From an uncultured Alistipes sp. (GTDB lineage Bacteria > Bacteroidota > Bacteroidia > Bacteroidales > Rikenellaceae), in NCBI GenBank assembly GCA_938014215.1, contig CALLRW010000003.1, positions 1-55,744 of the forward strand: a stretch of DNA of 55,744 nt. Direction: 5' to 3'. Shown here one piece after another: positions 44,582 to 52,775 of the stretch. Numbering within the stretch: the first letter of the stretch is position 1; each line of letters begins with the position of its first letter. Made by a program: the position numbers and the translations under genes. The notes under the pieces are model-generated. The model did not search any database. It was not told the DNA's origin and saw nothing but the letters and a program-made list of their open reading frames with translations.

Positions 44582-45484
44582 TTATCGGTATTGGGGGTTG
44601 TACTGTCGGTAAAGTTTGCGGATGATTCCGTCGGCGAGGCCCTGACGCGGGACGTAGATCGTCGGGATGCGGCAGACGCGCGTCACGTCGCAGAAGATCC
44701 CCAGCGCGGGGACGATCACCTCGGCCCGGCTCTGGTTGAGGTAGAACTGCTCCATGCGCTGTTCGACGGTCAGCACGCGCAGCTTGTCGTAGAGCGTGGT
44801 CAGCTCCTTGGTGCGGATGGGCTCGCGGCTCCTCTTTTCGAGCATCTTGTGGACCTTGTTGATGTTTCCGCCCGATCCGATCACGGCCGTGGGGTGGTAG
44901 CGTTCGGTGACCTCGGCGAGCCAACCGTCGAAGCGTTTCCATTCGGCCGGATCGGTCGCGCCGCTGAGGATGCGCACCGTGCCCAGCCGGAACGACTCGG
45001 CCGCGCGCTTTTCGCCTGCGGCGTAGACGACGACCTCGGTGCTGCCGCCGCCCACATCGACGTAGAGATAGGTTTTCGCGGGGTCAAGCAGCTCCTTCAG
45101 CCCGCCGGCTGCAAAGATGGTTTCGGCCTCTTCCGTGCCGCTGATCGTCTCGACGGAGATTCCGCTGCGCAACCGGACGCGTTCGAGAACGTCGCAGCCG
45201 TTGACGGCCTCGCGCATGGCGCTGGTGGCACAGGCCCGGTAGTCGCGCACGCCGTAAGCGCGCAGCAGCGCGGCGAAGCCCTGCATGGCATCGCACAGCG
45301 CCTCGGCGCGGTCGTTGCCGATGTGCCCGCGCAGGAAGACGTCGTCGCCCAGGCGGACCGGCACCCGCACGAAGGCGGCCTTCTTGTACTCCGTACGACC
45401 GTCGTCGTACGCTTCGACGTAGTTGATCAGGAGCCGGATGGCGTTCGAGCCGATGTCGATGGCTCCGAAGGTTTCACGATTCAT
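44582..45484 (-). CDS. ppx: Exopolyphosphatase / Ppx-GppA phosphatase
   Basis: 300 residues of the ASKHA-fold Ppx/GppA family, short single-domain form. A-I-D-I-G-S-N-A-I-R is phosphate loop 1 and V-D-V-G-G-G-S-T-E is phosphate loop 2. It hydrolyses terminal phosphates of polyphosphate or pppGpp. The gene overlaps ppk by 4 nt, so synthesis and breakdown of polyphosphate are coupled in one transcript. Confidence 0.92.
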   Translation of the reverse strand: MNRETFGAIDIGSNAIRLLINYVEAYDDGRTEYKKAAFVRVPVRLGDDVFLRGHIGNDRAEALCDAMQGFAALLRAYGVRDYRACATSAMREAVNGCDVLERVRLRSGISVETISGTEEAETIFAAGGLKELLDPAKTYLYVDVGGGSTEVVVYAAGEKRAAESFRLGTVRILSGATDPAEWKRFDGWLAEVTERYHPTAVIGSGGNINKVHKMLEKRSREPIRTKELTTLYDKLRVLTVEQRMEQFYLNQSRAEVIVPALGIFCDVTRVCRIPTIYVPRQGLADGIIRKLYRQYNPQYR

Positions 45485-47553
45485 CGTTCGCTTTGCTCTT
45501 TGTAATAGTCATACAGGGCGGTCTGGCTGCGGAGGGGATCGTCGCCGGGGGCCGCCTTCACATGGGGATTGTGCTCCTGGTCGGCCAGGTCGCGGGCCTT
45601 GACGTTGTCGGCCCACTGGATGGCGAAGACCTTGTGGAGGAGTTTCTGGATCTGGCGGTCGAGGATCGGCGTGCAGACCTCGACGCGGCGGTCGAGGTTG
45701 CGGGCCATCCAGTCGGCCGAACCGATGTAGGCCACCTCGTCGCCGCCGTTGGCAAAGAGGTAGAGACGGGCGTGCTCGAGATACTTGTCGACGATGCTGA
45801 TGGCGCGGATGCGGTCGCTCATCCCCTTCACGGCGGGCTGCAGGCAGCAGGCTCCGCGGACGATCAGCCGCACCTCGACCCCGGCCTGGGCGGCGGCATA
45901 GAGGCGTTCGATGATGCGTTCGTCGGTCAGCGAGTTGCACTTGGCGTAGATGTAGGCCTTTCGGCCGCGGCGGGCGTTGCGGATCTCGCGGTCGATCAGC
46001 TCCGTGAAGGCGTCGCGCATGAAGTAGGGCGAGACGAGCAGATGCCGGTAGCGGTATCGCTTGTGGCTGTTGATGAGGAACTCGAAGACGTTGCGCACAT
46101 CCTCGACAATCCCCTTGTGGGCGGTCAGCAGACCGAAGTCGCCGTAGATGCGGGCCGTATCCTCGTTGAAGTTTCCCGTGCCGATGTAGGCATATCCGCG
46201 CACGTCGGACCCTTCGTGGCGTTCGACCAGGACGATCTTGCTGTGGACCTTCAGATCCTCGATCGTGTGGAGGATGCGCACCCCTTCGCGCTGCAGCAGG
46301 TCGGTGTGTTCGATGTTCTGCTCCTCGTCGAAACGGGCCTTCAGCTCGACGAGCACGGCCACCTGCTTGCCGTTTTTGGCGGCGTTGACCAGGGCGTTGA
46401 TCACCTTCGAGTGTTCGGCCGTGCGGTAGAGGGTGATGAAGATGCTCTCGACGCGGGGGTCGATGGCCGCCTCGCGCAGGAAGTCGATGAAGTGCTGGAA
46501 CGAGTGGTAGGGGTAGTTGAGGAAGATGTCGCGGCGGCGGACGACCTTCAGGATGCTCTGAAAGGGGAGGATGTCGCGATGGCGGAGCGGTTCGGGGTTT
46601 GCGGTGAGCAGTTCGGGGCGCACCTTCGGGAACTTCATCAGATCCTTCATCAGGTGGTACCGTTCGCCGGGGGCGAGCATGCCGGGCGTCAGCTTGAGCT
46701 TGGCCACCAGCACGTCGAGCAGGTCCTGCGGCATTTCGCGGTCGTAGATCAGGCGGATGGGCGAACCGTATCGGCGCTCCTCGACCCCTTCGGCGATCCG
46801 TTCGAAGAGGCTCTTCGAGACGTCGTCGTCGATCGTCAGTTCGGCGTCGCGCATGATCTTGAAGGTGTGGGCCGAGATGTGGTCGTAGTTGAACATGAAG
46901 AAGATATCGTCGATCATCAGCCGGATGATGTCGTCGAGGAAGATCACGTCGCTGCGGCCCTCCTCGGAGGGGAGCCTCACGAAGCGCGGGCAGGCCGAGC
47001 TGACGGGGATCCGTACGACGGCATAACGCGTCGGGCCCTCGCCCTCGGAGGTCATCCGCACGCCCAGATAGGCGTTTCCGTCGGGCAGGAAGGGGATCTT
47101 GACCGACTTGCGGAGGATGAGCGGCACGAGGCGCTGCGAGACCACCGAGGCGAAGTATTCGCGGCAGAAGGTCACCTGTGCCGGCGATAGGTGGGTTTCG
47201 TCCAGGACGTGGATGCCGCACTGCTCCATTTCGCCGAGGATCTCGCGGTAGGTCGACGTGAAGGCCTCCTGGGCCTGTTCGGCGCGGCGGCTCACGGCGT
47301 CGAGCAGCGTCGCGGGGGTGTAACCGCCCAGTAGCAGGCGGCTGCGCTGCTTGCGCGAACGTTCGAGACGCATCAGATTGGCGATACGCACCTTGTAGAA
47401 TTCGTCCTGGTTGTTGGAGTAGATGCCCAGGAACTGCAGCCGCGAGAGCAGCGGGACGCTCTTGTCCTGCGCCTCCTGCAGGACCCGTTCGTTGAACGAG
47501 AGCCAGCTCAGTTCGCGGTTGTTGAACGCGATTTTTGTCTTATTGTCAGCCAT
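45481..47553 (-). CDS. ppk1: Polyphosphate kinase 1
   Basis: 690 residues, the standard size. N-terminal N-R-E-L-S-W-L-S-F-N-E-R-V-L and N-N-Q-D-E-F-Y-K-V-R are hallmark PPK1 motifs. His437 in K-V-H-S-K-I-V-L-V-E-R is the autophosphorylated histidine, and I-G-T-G-N-F-N-E-D-T-A marks the first phospholipase-D-like domain. It polymerises the gamma-phosphate of ATP into polyphosphate. It lies between a glycosyltransferase (15-nt gap) and ppx. Confidence 0.96.
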   Translation of the reverse strand: MADNKTKIAFNNRELSWLSFNERVLQEAQDKSVPLLSRLQFLGIYSNNQDEFYKVRIANLMRLERSRKQRSRLLLGGYTPATLLDAVSRRAEQAQEAFTSTYREILGEMEQCGIHVLDETHLSPAQVTFCREYFASVVSQRLVPLILRKSVKIPFLPDGNAYLGVRMTSEGEGPTRYAVVRIPVSSACPRFVRLPSEEGRSDVIFLDDIIRLMIDDIFFMFNYDHISAHTFKIMRDAELTIDDDVSKSLFERIAEGVEERRYGSPIRLIYDREMPQDLLDVLVAKLKLTPGMLAPGERYHLMKDLMKFPKVRPELLTANPEPLRHRDILPFQSILKVVRRRDIFLNYPYHSFQHFIDFLREAAIDPRVESIFITLYRTAEHSKVINALVNAAKNGKQVAVLVELKARFDEEQNIEHTDLLQREGVRILHTIEDLKVHSKIVLVERHEGSDVRGYAYIGTGNFNEDTARIYGDFGLLTAHKGIVEDVRNVFEFLINSHKRYRYRHLLVSPYFMRDAFTELIDREIRNARRGRKAYIYAKCNSLTDERIIERLYAAAQAGVEVRLIVRGACCLQPAVKGMSDRIRAISIVDKYLEHARLYLFANGGDEVAYIGSADWMARNLDRRVEVCTPILDRQIQKLLHKVFAIQWADNVKARDLADQEHNPHVKAAPGDDPLRSQTALYDYYKEQSER

Positions 47554-47568
47554 TTGAACGGTTTTCGA

Positions 47569-48645
47569 CTATCGGGTCAGAAGTTGGAGAAAGCGCCCTT
47601 CGGCCGAGTCGACCCAGTGTCGGAATCCGGGGTCGGGCTGCGGTCGCCGGGCGAGGAATTTGTTGAAGCGGTCCAGGTCGAAACGGTCGGCGGTGATTCC
47701 GGCCCCCGAGGCGGCGGCATCGGCGGCATTGATCCGCTGTTCGATGTGGGCGGGGATGAGCATCATGGGCTTGCCGTGGTACATCGCCTCGCAGACCGAT
47801 TCGAAACCGGCCGTGGTGACATATCCGCGGCAGCTGCGCATCATCTCGAGGAAGAGCCGGTCGTCGAGGTGGTGGAGGACCAGCTGCCCTTCGGCGTGCC
47901 AGGTTTCGGGCGAGAGGGGCTGGTCCCAGAAGACGTGGACGGGACACTGCGGATGGCAGCCGCACCAGTTGCGCAGGTCGCGGGCAAATCCGTTGTTGAC
48001 CATGTACCCGAGGATGAATCCGCCGTTGGAGGGGACTCCCGTGAGGGCTTCGCGGCGCAGCAGCGGCGGCACGACCCGGATCCGGTGATGCGGGTCGGGC
48101 TCACCGGGCCGGAACGAGAGGGCCAGCAGCTCCGCGCATCCGCAGGCGGTCATCCGGGCGTGGATGCGCAGCAGCAGCCCCTGCAGTCCGGTGTGGCGGA
48201 CGAAGGGGTATTCCGAGTGGTTGAGCAGGAACTGGTGGGCGATGCCCGTCATCGGGATGCGGATGCCGAACCGGCGTACGGTCAGACTGGTGAGCAGTTC
48301 GTAGAAGTTGACGATCCGGTCGGGCCGCAGCTCCTCGATGCGTTTGCGGATCAGCTGCATGCTGCGGTTGAAGACGGCGAGTCGCTCGGGCGAGAGGTTG
48401 CACAGCAGCGTGCGCAGCAGGCAGACGCTGCGGTTCGAACGGTCGAAGGCGAACTGCGGCGCCTCGAATTCGGTGATCTGGAGACCGATCTTCTCGACGA
48501 AGAAGGCCGGCAGCCGCCGTTGGGGGCTGCGCCCGACCAGCGCCCCGACGATCTCGTGACCGTTGCGGCGGAGCATCGCGGCCAGCGAGAGGGCCTGGGT
48601 CAGATGGCCTCGCCCCTCGCCCTGGATGACAAACAGATAGCGCAT
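47569..48645 (-). CDS. Glycosyltransferase of the MJ1255/UDP-GlcNAc-transferase-like type
   Basis: 358 residues from the ATG at 48645, which shares a base with the stop of the phosphoesterase gene; the open frame extends further but overlaps that gene entirely. GT-B fold features: an N-terminal Q-G-E-G-R-G-H-L-T-Q-A-L glycine loop and a C-terminal donor-site segment V-T-T-A-G-F-E-S-V-C-E-A-M-Y-H-G-K-P. Related to uncharacterised MJ1255/PF13528-type transferases. Context with a UDP-diacylglucosamine-type phosphoesterase suggests a lipid or envelope sugar acceptor, but this is inference. Confidence 0.8.
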   Translation of the reverse strand: MRYLFVIQGEGRGHLTQALSLAAMLRRNGHEIVGALVGRSPQRRLPAFFVEKIGLQITEFEAPQFAFDRSNRSVCLLRTLLCNLSPERLAVFNRSMQLIRKRIEELRPDRIVNFYELLTSLTVRRFGIRIPMTGIAHQFLLNHSEYPFVRHTGLQGLLLRIHARMTACGCAELLALSFRPGEPDPHHRIRVVPPLLRREALTGVPSNGGFILGYMVNNGFARDLRNWCGCHPQCPVHVFWDQPLSPETWHAEGQLVLHHLDDRLFLEMMRSCRGYVTTAGFESVCEAMYHGKPMMLIPAHIEQRINAADAAASGAGITADRFDLDRFNKFLARRPQPDPGFRHWVDSAEGRFLQLLTR

Positions 48646-49400
48646 CAGCGTCCTTTTTTGTCGTCCTCGTAGCGGAGGATCTGCCACGAGCCGTCGTAAT
48701 CTTCGGCCAGGGCCGTGAGCGATTCGACCCAGTCGCCCGAATTGAGGTAGAGGATGTCGCCGATCATGCGCTGGTCGGCCTGATGGATATGGCCGCAGAT
48801 GACCCCCGAGCACCCCTTCTGACGGGCGATCTCGACCAGATGCCGTTCGAAGTCGCTGATGTAGGAGACCGAGGCCTTGACGCGCTGTTTGATGCGCTGC
48901 GAGACGGAGTAGTAGGGGAGACCGCGGCGCTGACGGCGGTGGTTGTAGAGGCGGTTGAATCCCATCAGCAGCGAGTATCCGACGTCGCCGATCTTGGCCA
49001 GCCACTTCATCGACGAGGAGACGTGGTCGAAGACGTCGCCGTGGAGGACGTAGTATCGTTTTCCGGCGCTCGTGTAGACGTAGTCGTTCAGGACGCTGAC
49101 GTTGGCGAAGTGCAGCGGCACGACGCGGTCGAGGAAGTCGTCGTGGTTTCCGCGGAGGTAGATGATGCGGGTGTCGTGCTGGATTTCGAGCAGACGGCTG
49201 ATGAAGTTCGTGTGGCGGCGTTTCCACTTTTCGCGGCGGCCGCGGACGAGCTCCCAGCCGTCGATGATGTCGCCGCAGAGGATCAGCGTGTCGCACGTGT
49301 GGTATTTCAGGAAGCGGTTTGCCTCTTTGGCTTTCGACCATTTCGACCCCAGGTGGACGTCGGAGATCACGAGGGTCTTGAAGTGTTTGGTTTCGGGCAT
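48645..49400 (-). CDS. UDP-2,3-diacylglucosamine diphosphatase-like metallophosphoesterase
   Basis: 251 residues from the ATG at 49400; upstream codons are repeat sequence. Calcineurin-type metal motifs: V-I-S-D-V-H-L-G, L-C-G-D-I-I-D-G, L-R-G-N-H-D-D, H-G-D-V-F-D and C-G-H-I-H-Q. It resembles the LpxH-like phosphoesterase group that cleaves UDP-diacylglucosamine for lipid A, though Bacteroidales often carry several paralogues. First gene of the five-gene unit running to 44366. Confidence 0.85.
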   Translation of the reverse strand: MPETKHFKTLVISDVHLGSKWSKAKEANRFLKYHTCDTLILCGDIIDGWELVRGRREKWKRRHTNFISRLLEIQHDTRIIYLRGNHDDFLDRVVPLHFANVSVLNDYVYTSAGKRYYVLHGDVFDHVSSSMKWLAKIGDVGYSLLMGFNRLYNHRRQRRGLPYYSVSQRIKQRVKASVSYISDFERHLVEIARQKGCSGVICGHIHQADQRMIGDILYLNSGDWVESLTALAEDYDGSWQILRYEDDKKGR

Positions 49401-49499
49401 TGCAGTTCGATCTTGACACTGCAAAAGAACGCGAGCGGCTTTTCGCCGATGCGACATACGTGTTACATTGCCGTGAATTTTGCCCGAACGGCGGCTCTT

Positions 49500-49676
49500 G
49501 ACGCACGGCGGACAGCCTCGTGCAGCGGGCCGGGCCTCTCCCCAACGTGCAATAGCCCCTCCCGTGACGTACGGCGGACAGCCTCGTGCAGTGTGCTGGG
49601 CTCCTCCCCGACGTGCGACGGACAGTCTCGTGCAGCGTGCCGGGCGCCCCTCCGACGTGCGACAGCCCCTCCCGTG
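49500..49676. repeat. Degenerate array of GACGCACGGCGGACAGCCTC-type units
   Basis: Three long imperfect copies occur at ~49500, 49566 and 49617. Each contains GGACAGCCTCGTGCAG or a variant, then GGGC, CTCC and ACGTGCGAC, and ends AGCCCCTCCCGT in copies 1 and 3. Spacing is irregular (67 and 43 nt). It occupies most of the 413-base gap 49401-49813; the remainder (49677-49813) shows no gene. Confidence 0.75.
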
Positions 49677-49813
49677 GCGCACGACGCCCCTCCCTCTCCC
49701 CAAACGCGCGACGGGCGGCTCCCGAAGTTGCAGGAACCGCCCGTCGTGTGGCGAGGATCGAATGCGAAGCGACCTTCACCCCTCGGCGGAGGGGCGGGTC
49801 GGAGTGTCCGGCC

Positions 49814-50671
49814 TCAGAGGATGATCTCGTCGTCGATCGAACCCTGGTTGCCCCAGCCCTCGATCGTCGTGCCGTCGATGGTGATCGAGCCGCTCTCGAT
49901 CGTGAGGTTGACGGTCAGGATCTTTCCGCCCTCGAGCGTCTCGGGGCAGGAGCCGACCTCGTTCAGCATGCAGCTTTTCGAGGCCTTCCCGGCGCGGATT
50001 TCGAGCTTGACCCCCTTCGAGGGCTGCGGCACGAGGAGCAGACTGGCCGTCTGGCCCTTGGCCGAGAAGCTTTCGGTCGATTGGCCGGCCTCGATCCGAC
50101 CGGCGAGGGGCTCGACGGTACAGGAGTTGAGGGCCGTGCAGAGGGTCTCGATCTCGGCGGCGGTGACCGTCGGATCCTTCACCGTGTACTTGACCACCAG
50201 CCGGTGCATGGCGTGGCGGAAGTTCAGGGCGACGGGCTTCTGCGAGCCGACGCTCACACCGGCGGCCTGAGCCAGGAGCAGATCGCCCGCGTCATTCTGG
50301 CTGACGGTGAATCCGAACTGCTTGCCGTCGAGTTTCTGCTGGGGGTAGCAGGCGGCGAAGTCGACCGTTCCGCCCTGCTGGGCGAAGGTCAGGCTGCTCC
50401 ACTTGAGGGCCGTTGCGCCGACGCTGTAGTCGAACGTCATCGTCTGACCGCTTTTGTCGCCGGCCAGCAGCGTGAAGGTGTCGCCCGGGGCGAACGTCCC
50501 GCTGCCGTCTTCGCCCAGCTGCGGGGCCCGCGTGAGGGCTTCGATGTGGGTGGTGAAGGTGATGGCCTTGTCTTCCGGCTGCTGCGGGGTTGCGGGGTTG
50601 TCGTTCTTGCTGCAGGCAGTGCCGAGTACGACCGCCATGACGGCCGCTGCATATGTCATTCGTTTCATCAT
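49814..50671 (-). CDS. Fimbrillin-family lipoprotein
   Basis: 285 residues. Lipoprotein signal with Cys20 in V-V-L-G-T-A-C-S-K-N. The body matches fimbrillin family (FimA/Mfa-like) proteins: I-T-F-T-T-H-I-E-A-L-T-R-A-P at the mature N-terminus, F-A-P-G-D-T-F-T-L and R-H-A-M-H-R-L-V-V-K. Two transthyretin-like beta-sandwich halves are expected. Such proteins polymerise into, or cap, surface fimbriae in Bacteroidales. It begins 65 nt downstream of the IdeS-like gene and is probably co-expressed with it. Confidence 0.85.
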   Translation of the reverse strand: MMKRMTYAAAVMAVVLGTACSKNDNPATPQQPEDKAITFTTHIEALTRAPQLGEDGSGTFAPGDTFTLLAGDKSGQTMTFDYSVGATALKWSSLTFAQQGGTVDFAACYPQQKLDGKQFGFTVSQNDAGDLLLAQAAGVSVGSQKPVALNFRHAMHRLVVKYTVKDPTVTAAEIETLCTALNSCTVEPLAGRIEAGQSTESFSAKGQTASLLLVPQPSKGVKLEIRAGKASKSCMLNEVGSCPETLEGGKILTVNLTIESGSITIDGTTIEGWGNQGSIDDEIIL

Positions 50672-50736
50672 CTTTGTTCGTTTTTTGCAGGTTTTGTTTT
50701 TGTTTTCTGAATGGGGGAGCCGACCGCTCCGCCGGG

Positions 50737-52443
50737 CTACAGTTCAGGGTGCTGGCGGAAGAAGGCCTCCCACTGCTCCTTGCCGAGCTCGATGGTTGTC
50801 AGTCCCTTGATCGTATTGGCGTACGAGCTGCCGATCATACCGCTTTCGAAGCGGGTAAAGATGCCGTCCGACGAGTAGACGATCTTGAATCGACCGACTC
50901 CGACCTGATGGCTTTCGTAGCTGTCGCGATCGTTGTTGTCGGCCATGTAGATGTATGCGACATCGCCGTTCTGGTCGAATTCGGCACCCCAGATGGTTTC
51001 GAGATGTCCCCCCGTCTTAAAGGCGATCGAGACGGCGATGGCCTTTCGGTTGGCCAGTGCATCCTTGATCGTTTCGTTGAAGCGGACCTTGCCCATACCC
51101 GTGTAGTCCTTTCCGAGGCTGACATTCTGGAACACCTCCTTGAAGTATCCGGCGTCGTTGTAGGGTCGGCGGCGCGGGGGGCTCGCGGGTATTTTACCGC
51201 TGATGAACCAGTTGACTCCGGCCTCTCCGTATCCGCCCATGTTGATGAACGCATCGGTGAAGCACTGGAAGATATCGCTCTCCTGCTTCTTTTTCAGCGG
51301 ATACTCGTAGCTGGGGCCCTTGTATCGGTCGCCGTATCGGTCGATGTAGGTTTTGTTCTGAGCGATCCACCAGTGGATCAGGTTCGAAGCCGAGGCGGCC
51401 CAGCAGAGGTTTCCGTCCGAATAGGCGCTCGTGTCGGTATTGGTCGGATCCAGCTTGTTGCAGTCGAAGAATCCGTATTCGGCTTTCCAGGGGAGGTAGT
51501 AGGTCGTGTAGAAATCCGGGTAGAACTGTTTCCACTCGGAGCTTCCCTCCTCCCAGACCGGGGCCGTGATGCCGTAGACCCACATCTTCTTATTGGCCCA
51601 GTCCGAGATGACGGGCGGATCAGTCTCCTCCTGCTTCTTGAGGGTCAGTTTGATAGTCAGCTGCTTGCCGGCCGCAAACTCCGTGAGGGGCTTGCCGTCG
51701 ATCTGTTGGGGAGCCTGGTAGATGACTTCGCGCTCCGACGTGGCGATCTTCAGCAACCCTTCGGCCGTGCGGTAGTCGTCGGCCGCCTGGGGAAGGATGA
51801 CCGCTTCGAAGCTGCCGTCGGCGAGCTTTTCGGGGGAGATCCATCCGAACTGCCCGTCGGTCGTCACCGTACCGGTCAGCAGATTCACGCGGCCGCTCAT
51901 GCGGCTGCGGAGTTCGGCACCGAGCGGCTTCACATCGCCCGAGAATTCGATACGCAGGCGATGCAGGGCGTGGGCAAAGGAGATCTCGGCCCGGTTCGTA
52001 TCGGCGGGGACCGTCTTGCGGCCGAAGAGCAGATCCGACGCGGCGAACCCGCCGTTGTTCTGATCCTGACTGAGGGTGAAGTTGAACTCCCGGGCCTTGT
52101 CGACCTCATCGGCGCCCTTCTGCACGGGATAGTGGGCCGCGAGGGTCAGTTCTCCGTCGCCGAAGTCGCTGCGCTGGAGCAGCGGCAGCCAATGGCCGCC
52201 GGAGTAGGTGAGTTCGCGGTAGGCGACATTCGAACCGTTGTCGATGTAGAGGCCGATCTTGTCACCGTCGGAGAAGCTTCCGGCGCCGGAGTCATCGAGG
52301 CTGGTCCGGGTTTCGGGGTTTGTGAAATTCACTTCGAGCCAACCGTTGTCGGCTCCCACGGGGGGATCGGTCATCTCGCTGGAGCAGGCTGCCAGCAGGC
52401 AGGCCTGGAGGCACAGGGCCATCCATACTCTTTTCTTCATCAT
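50737..52443 (-). CDS. Lipoprotein fusing a fimbrillin-like domain to an IdeS/Mac-type cysteine endopeptidase
   Basis: 568 residues with lipoprotein Cys20 (L-L-A-A-C-S-S). Residues ~35-280 are fimbrillin-like (E-T-R-T-S-L-D-D and F-A-H-A-L-H-R-L-R-I). From ~290 on the sequence parallels streptococcal IdeS (family C66): M-W-V-Y-G-I-T-A-P, Lys330 (oxyanion hole), Cys347 in N-L-C-W-A-A-S-A-S-N-L-I-H-W-W, His480 in G-H-L-E-T-I-W-G-A-E-F-D and Asp502 in Y-I-Y-M-A-D-N-N-D. His-Asp spacing is 22, as in IdeS (262/284); the assisting Asp286 is Asn504 here. IdeS cleaves the IgG hinge. The substrate here is unknown, but a surface protease against immunoglobulin or another host protein is plausible. First gene of a two-gene operon with a strong promoter. 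Confidence 0.82.
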   Translation of the reverse strand: MMKKRVWMALCLQACLLAACSSEMTDPPVGADNGWLEVNFTNPETRTSLDDSGAGSFSDGDKIGLYIDNGSNVAYRELTYSGGHWLPLLQRSDFGDGELTLAAHYPVQKGADEVDKAREFNFTLSQDQNNGGFAASDLLFGRKTVPADTNRAEISFAHALHRLRIEFSGDVKPLGAELRSRMSGRVNLLTGTVTTDGQFGWISPEKLADGSFEAVILPQAADDYRTAEGLLKIATSEREVIYQAPQQIDGKPLTEFAAGKQLTIKLTLKKQEETDPPVISDWANKKMWVYGITAPVWEEGSSEWKQFYPDFYTTYYLPWKAEYGFFDCNKLDPTNTDTSAYSDGNLCWAASASNLIHWWIAQNKTYIDRYGDRYKGPSYEYPLKKKQESDIFQCFTDAFINMGGYGEAGVNWFISGKIPASPPRRRPYNDAGYFKEVFQNVSLGKDYTGMGKVRFNETIKDALANRKAIAVSIAFKTGGHLETIWGAEFDQNGDVAYIYMADNNDRDSYESHQVGVGRFKIVYSSDGIFTRFESGMIGSSYANTIKGLTTIELGKEQWEAFFRQHPEL

Positions 52444-52568
52444 TCAATCACTCGTTTTGTTTTGTGCGGGACGGTCTCTCCACGGCGTGTTGTCCTAACG
52501 CCCGAGAATGGCCCGGCTGGTGTTGTCAAGGTCTGTCGGAGAGAGTGGGTTCGGATCAAATCCGGCTG

Positions 52569-52599
52569 CAAAGATAGGAGATTCTCCGGAATCTGCAAA
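52569..52599 (-). promoter_or_regulatory. Promoter of the IdeS-like/fimbrillin operon
   Basis: On the minus strand TTTG (52599-52596), exactly 19 nt, then TATCTTTG (52576-52569): a complete Bacteroidota promoter. The leader to the ATG at 52443 is ~120 nt, long enough for post-transcriptional control; I see no named riboswitch in it. Confidence 0.75.
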
Positions 52600-52633
52600 T
52601 CTCCGTTCGCCGGAGGTCGGGGCGCTGTCGCGG

Positions 52634-52651
52634 GCCGGCCGACCGGCCGGC
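52634..52651. other. Inverted repeat in the divergent region upstream of ftsH and the IdeS-like gene
   Basis: GCCGGCCG (52634-52641) and CGGCCGGC (52644-52651) form an 8-bp perfect inverted repeat with a 2-nt centre, about 55 nt upstream of the IdeS operon promoter. It could be an operator, or a chance result of GC-rich sequence. The 332-base gap 52444-52775 otherwise holds the promoter above, a CATCTTTG box at 52743-52750 that may serve ftsH, and no gene. Confidence 0.3.
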
Positions 52652-52775
52652 ATGGCGGGGACTGATCCGACTCGGACTTCAAATAGCGAAGAATCCGACA
52701 CGATCCGCCCCAAATCGGGGATTTTCAGCCCCCGAAAAAGTGCATCTTTGCGGTCGAATCAAACAATCGAACAGC

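Noticed and set aside
47569..49779. Single 736-residue reading of the glycosyltransferase frame
   Set aside because: The first half is antiparallel low-complexity Arg/Pro sequence overlapping the phosphoesterase gene; the ATG at 48645 with a 1-nt overlap gives a normal-sized protein.
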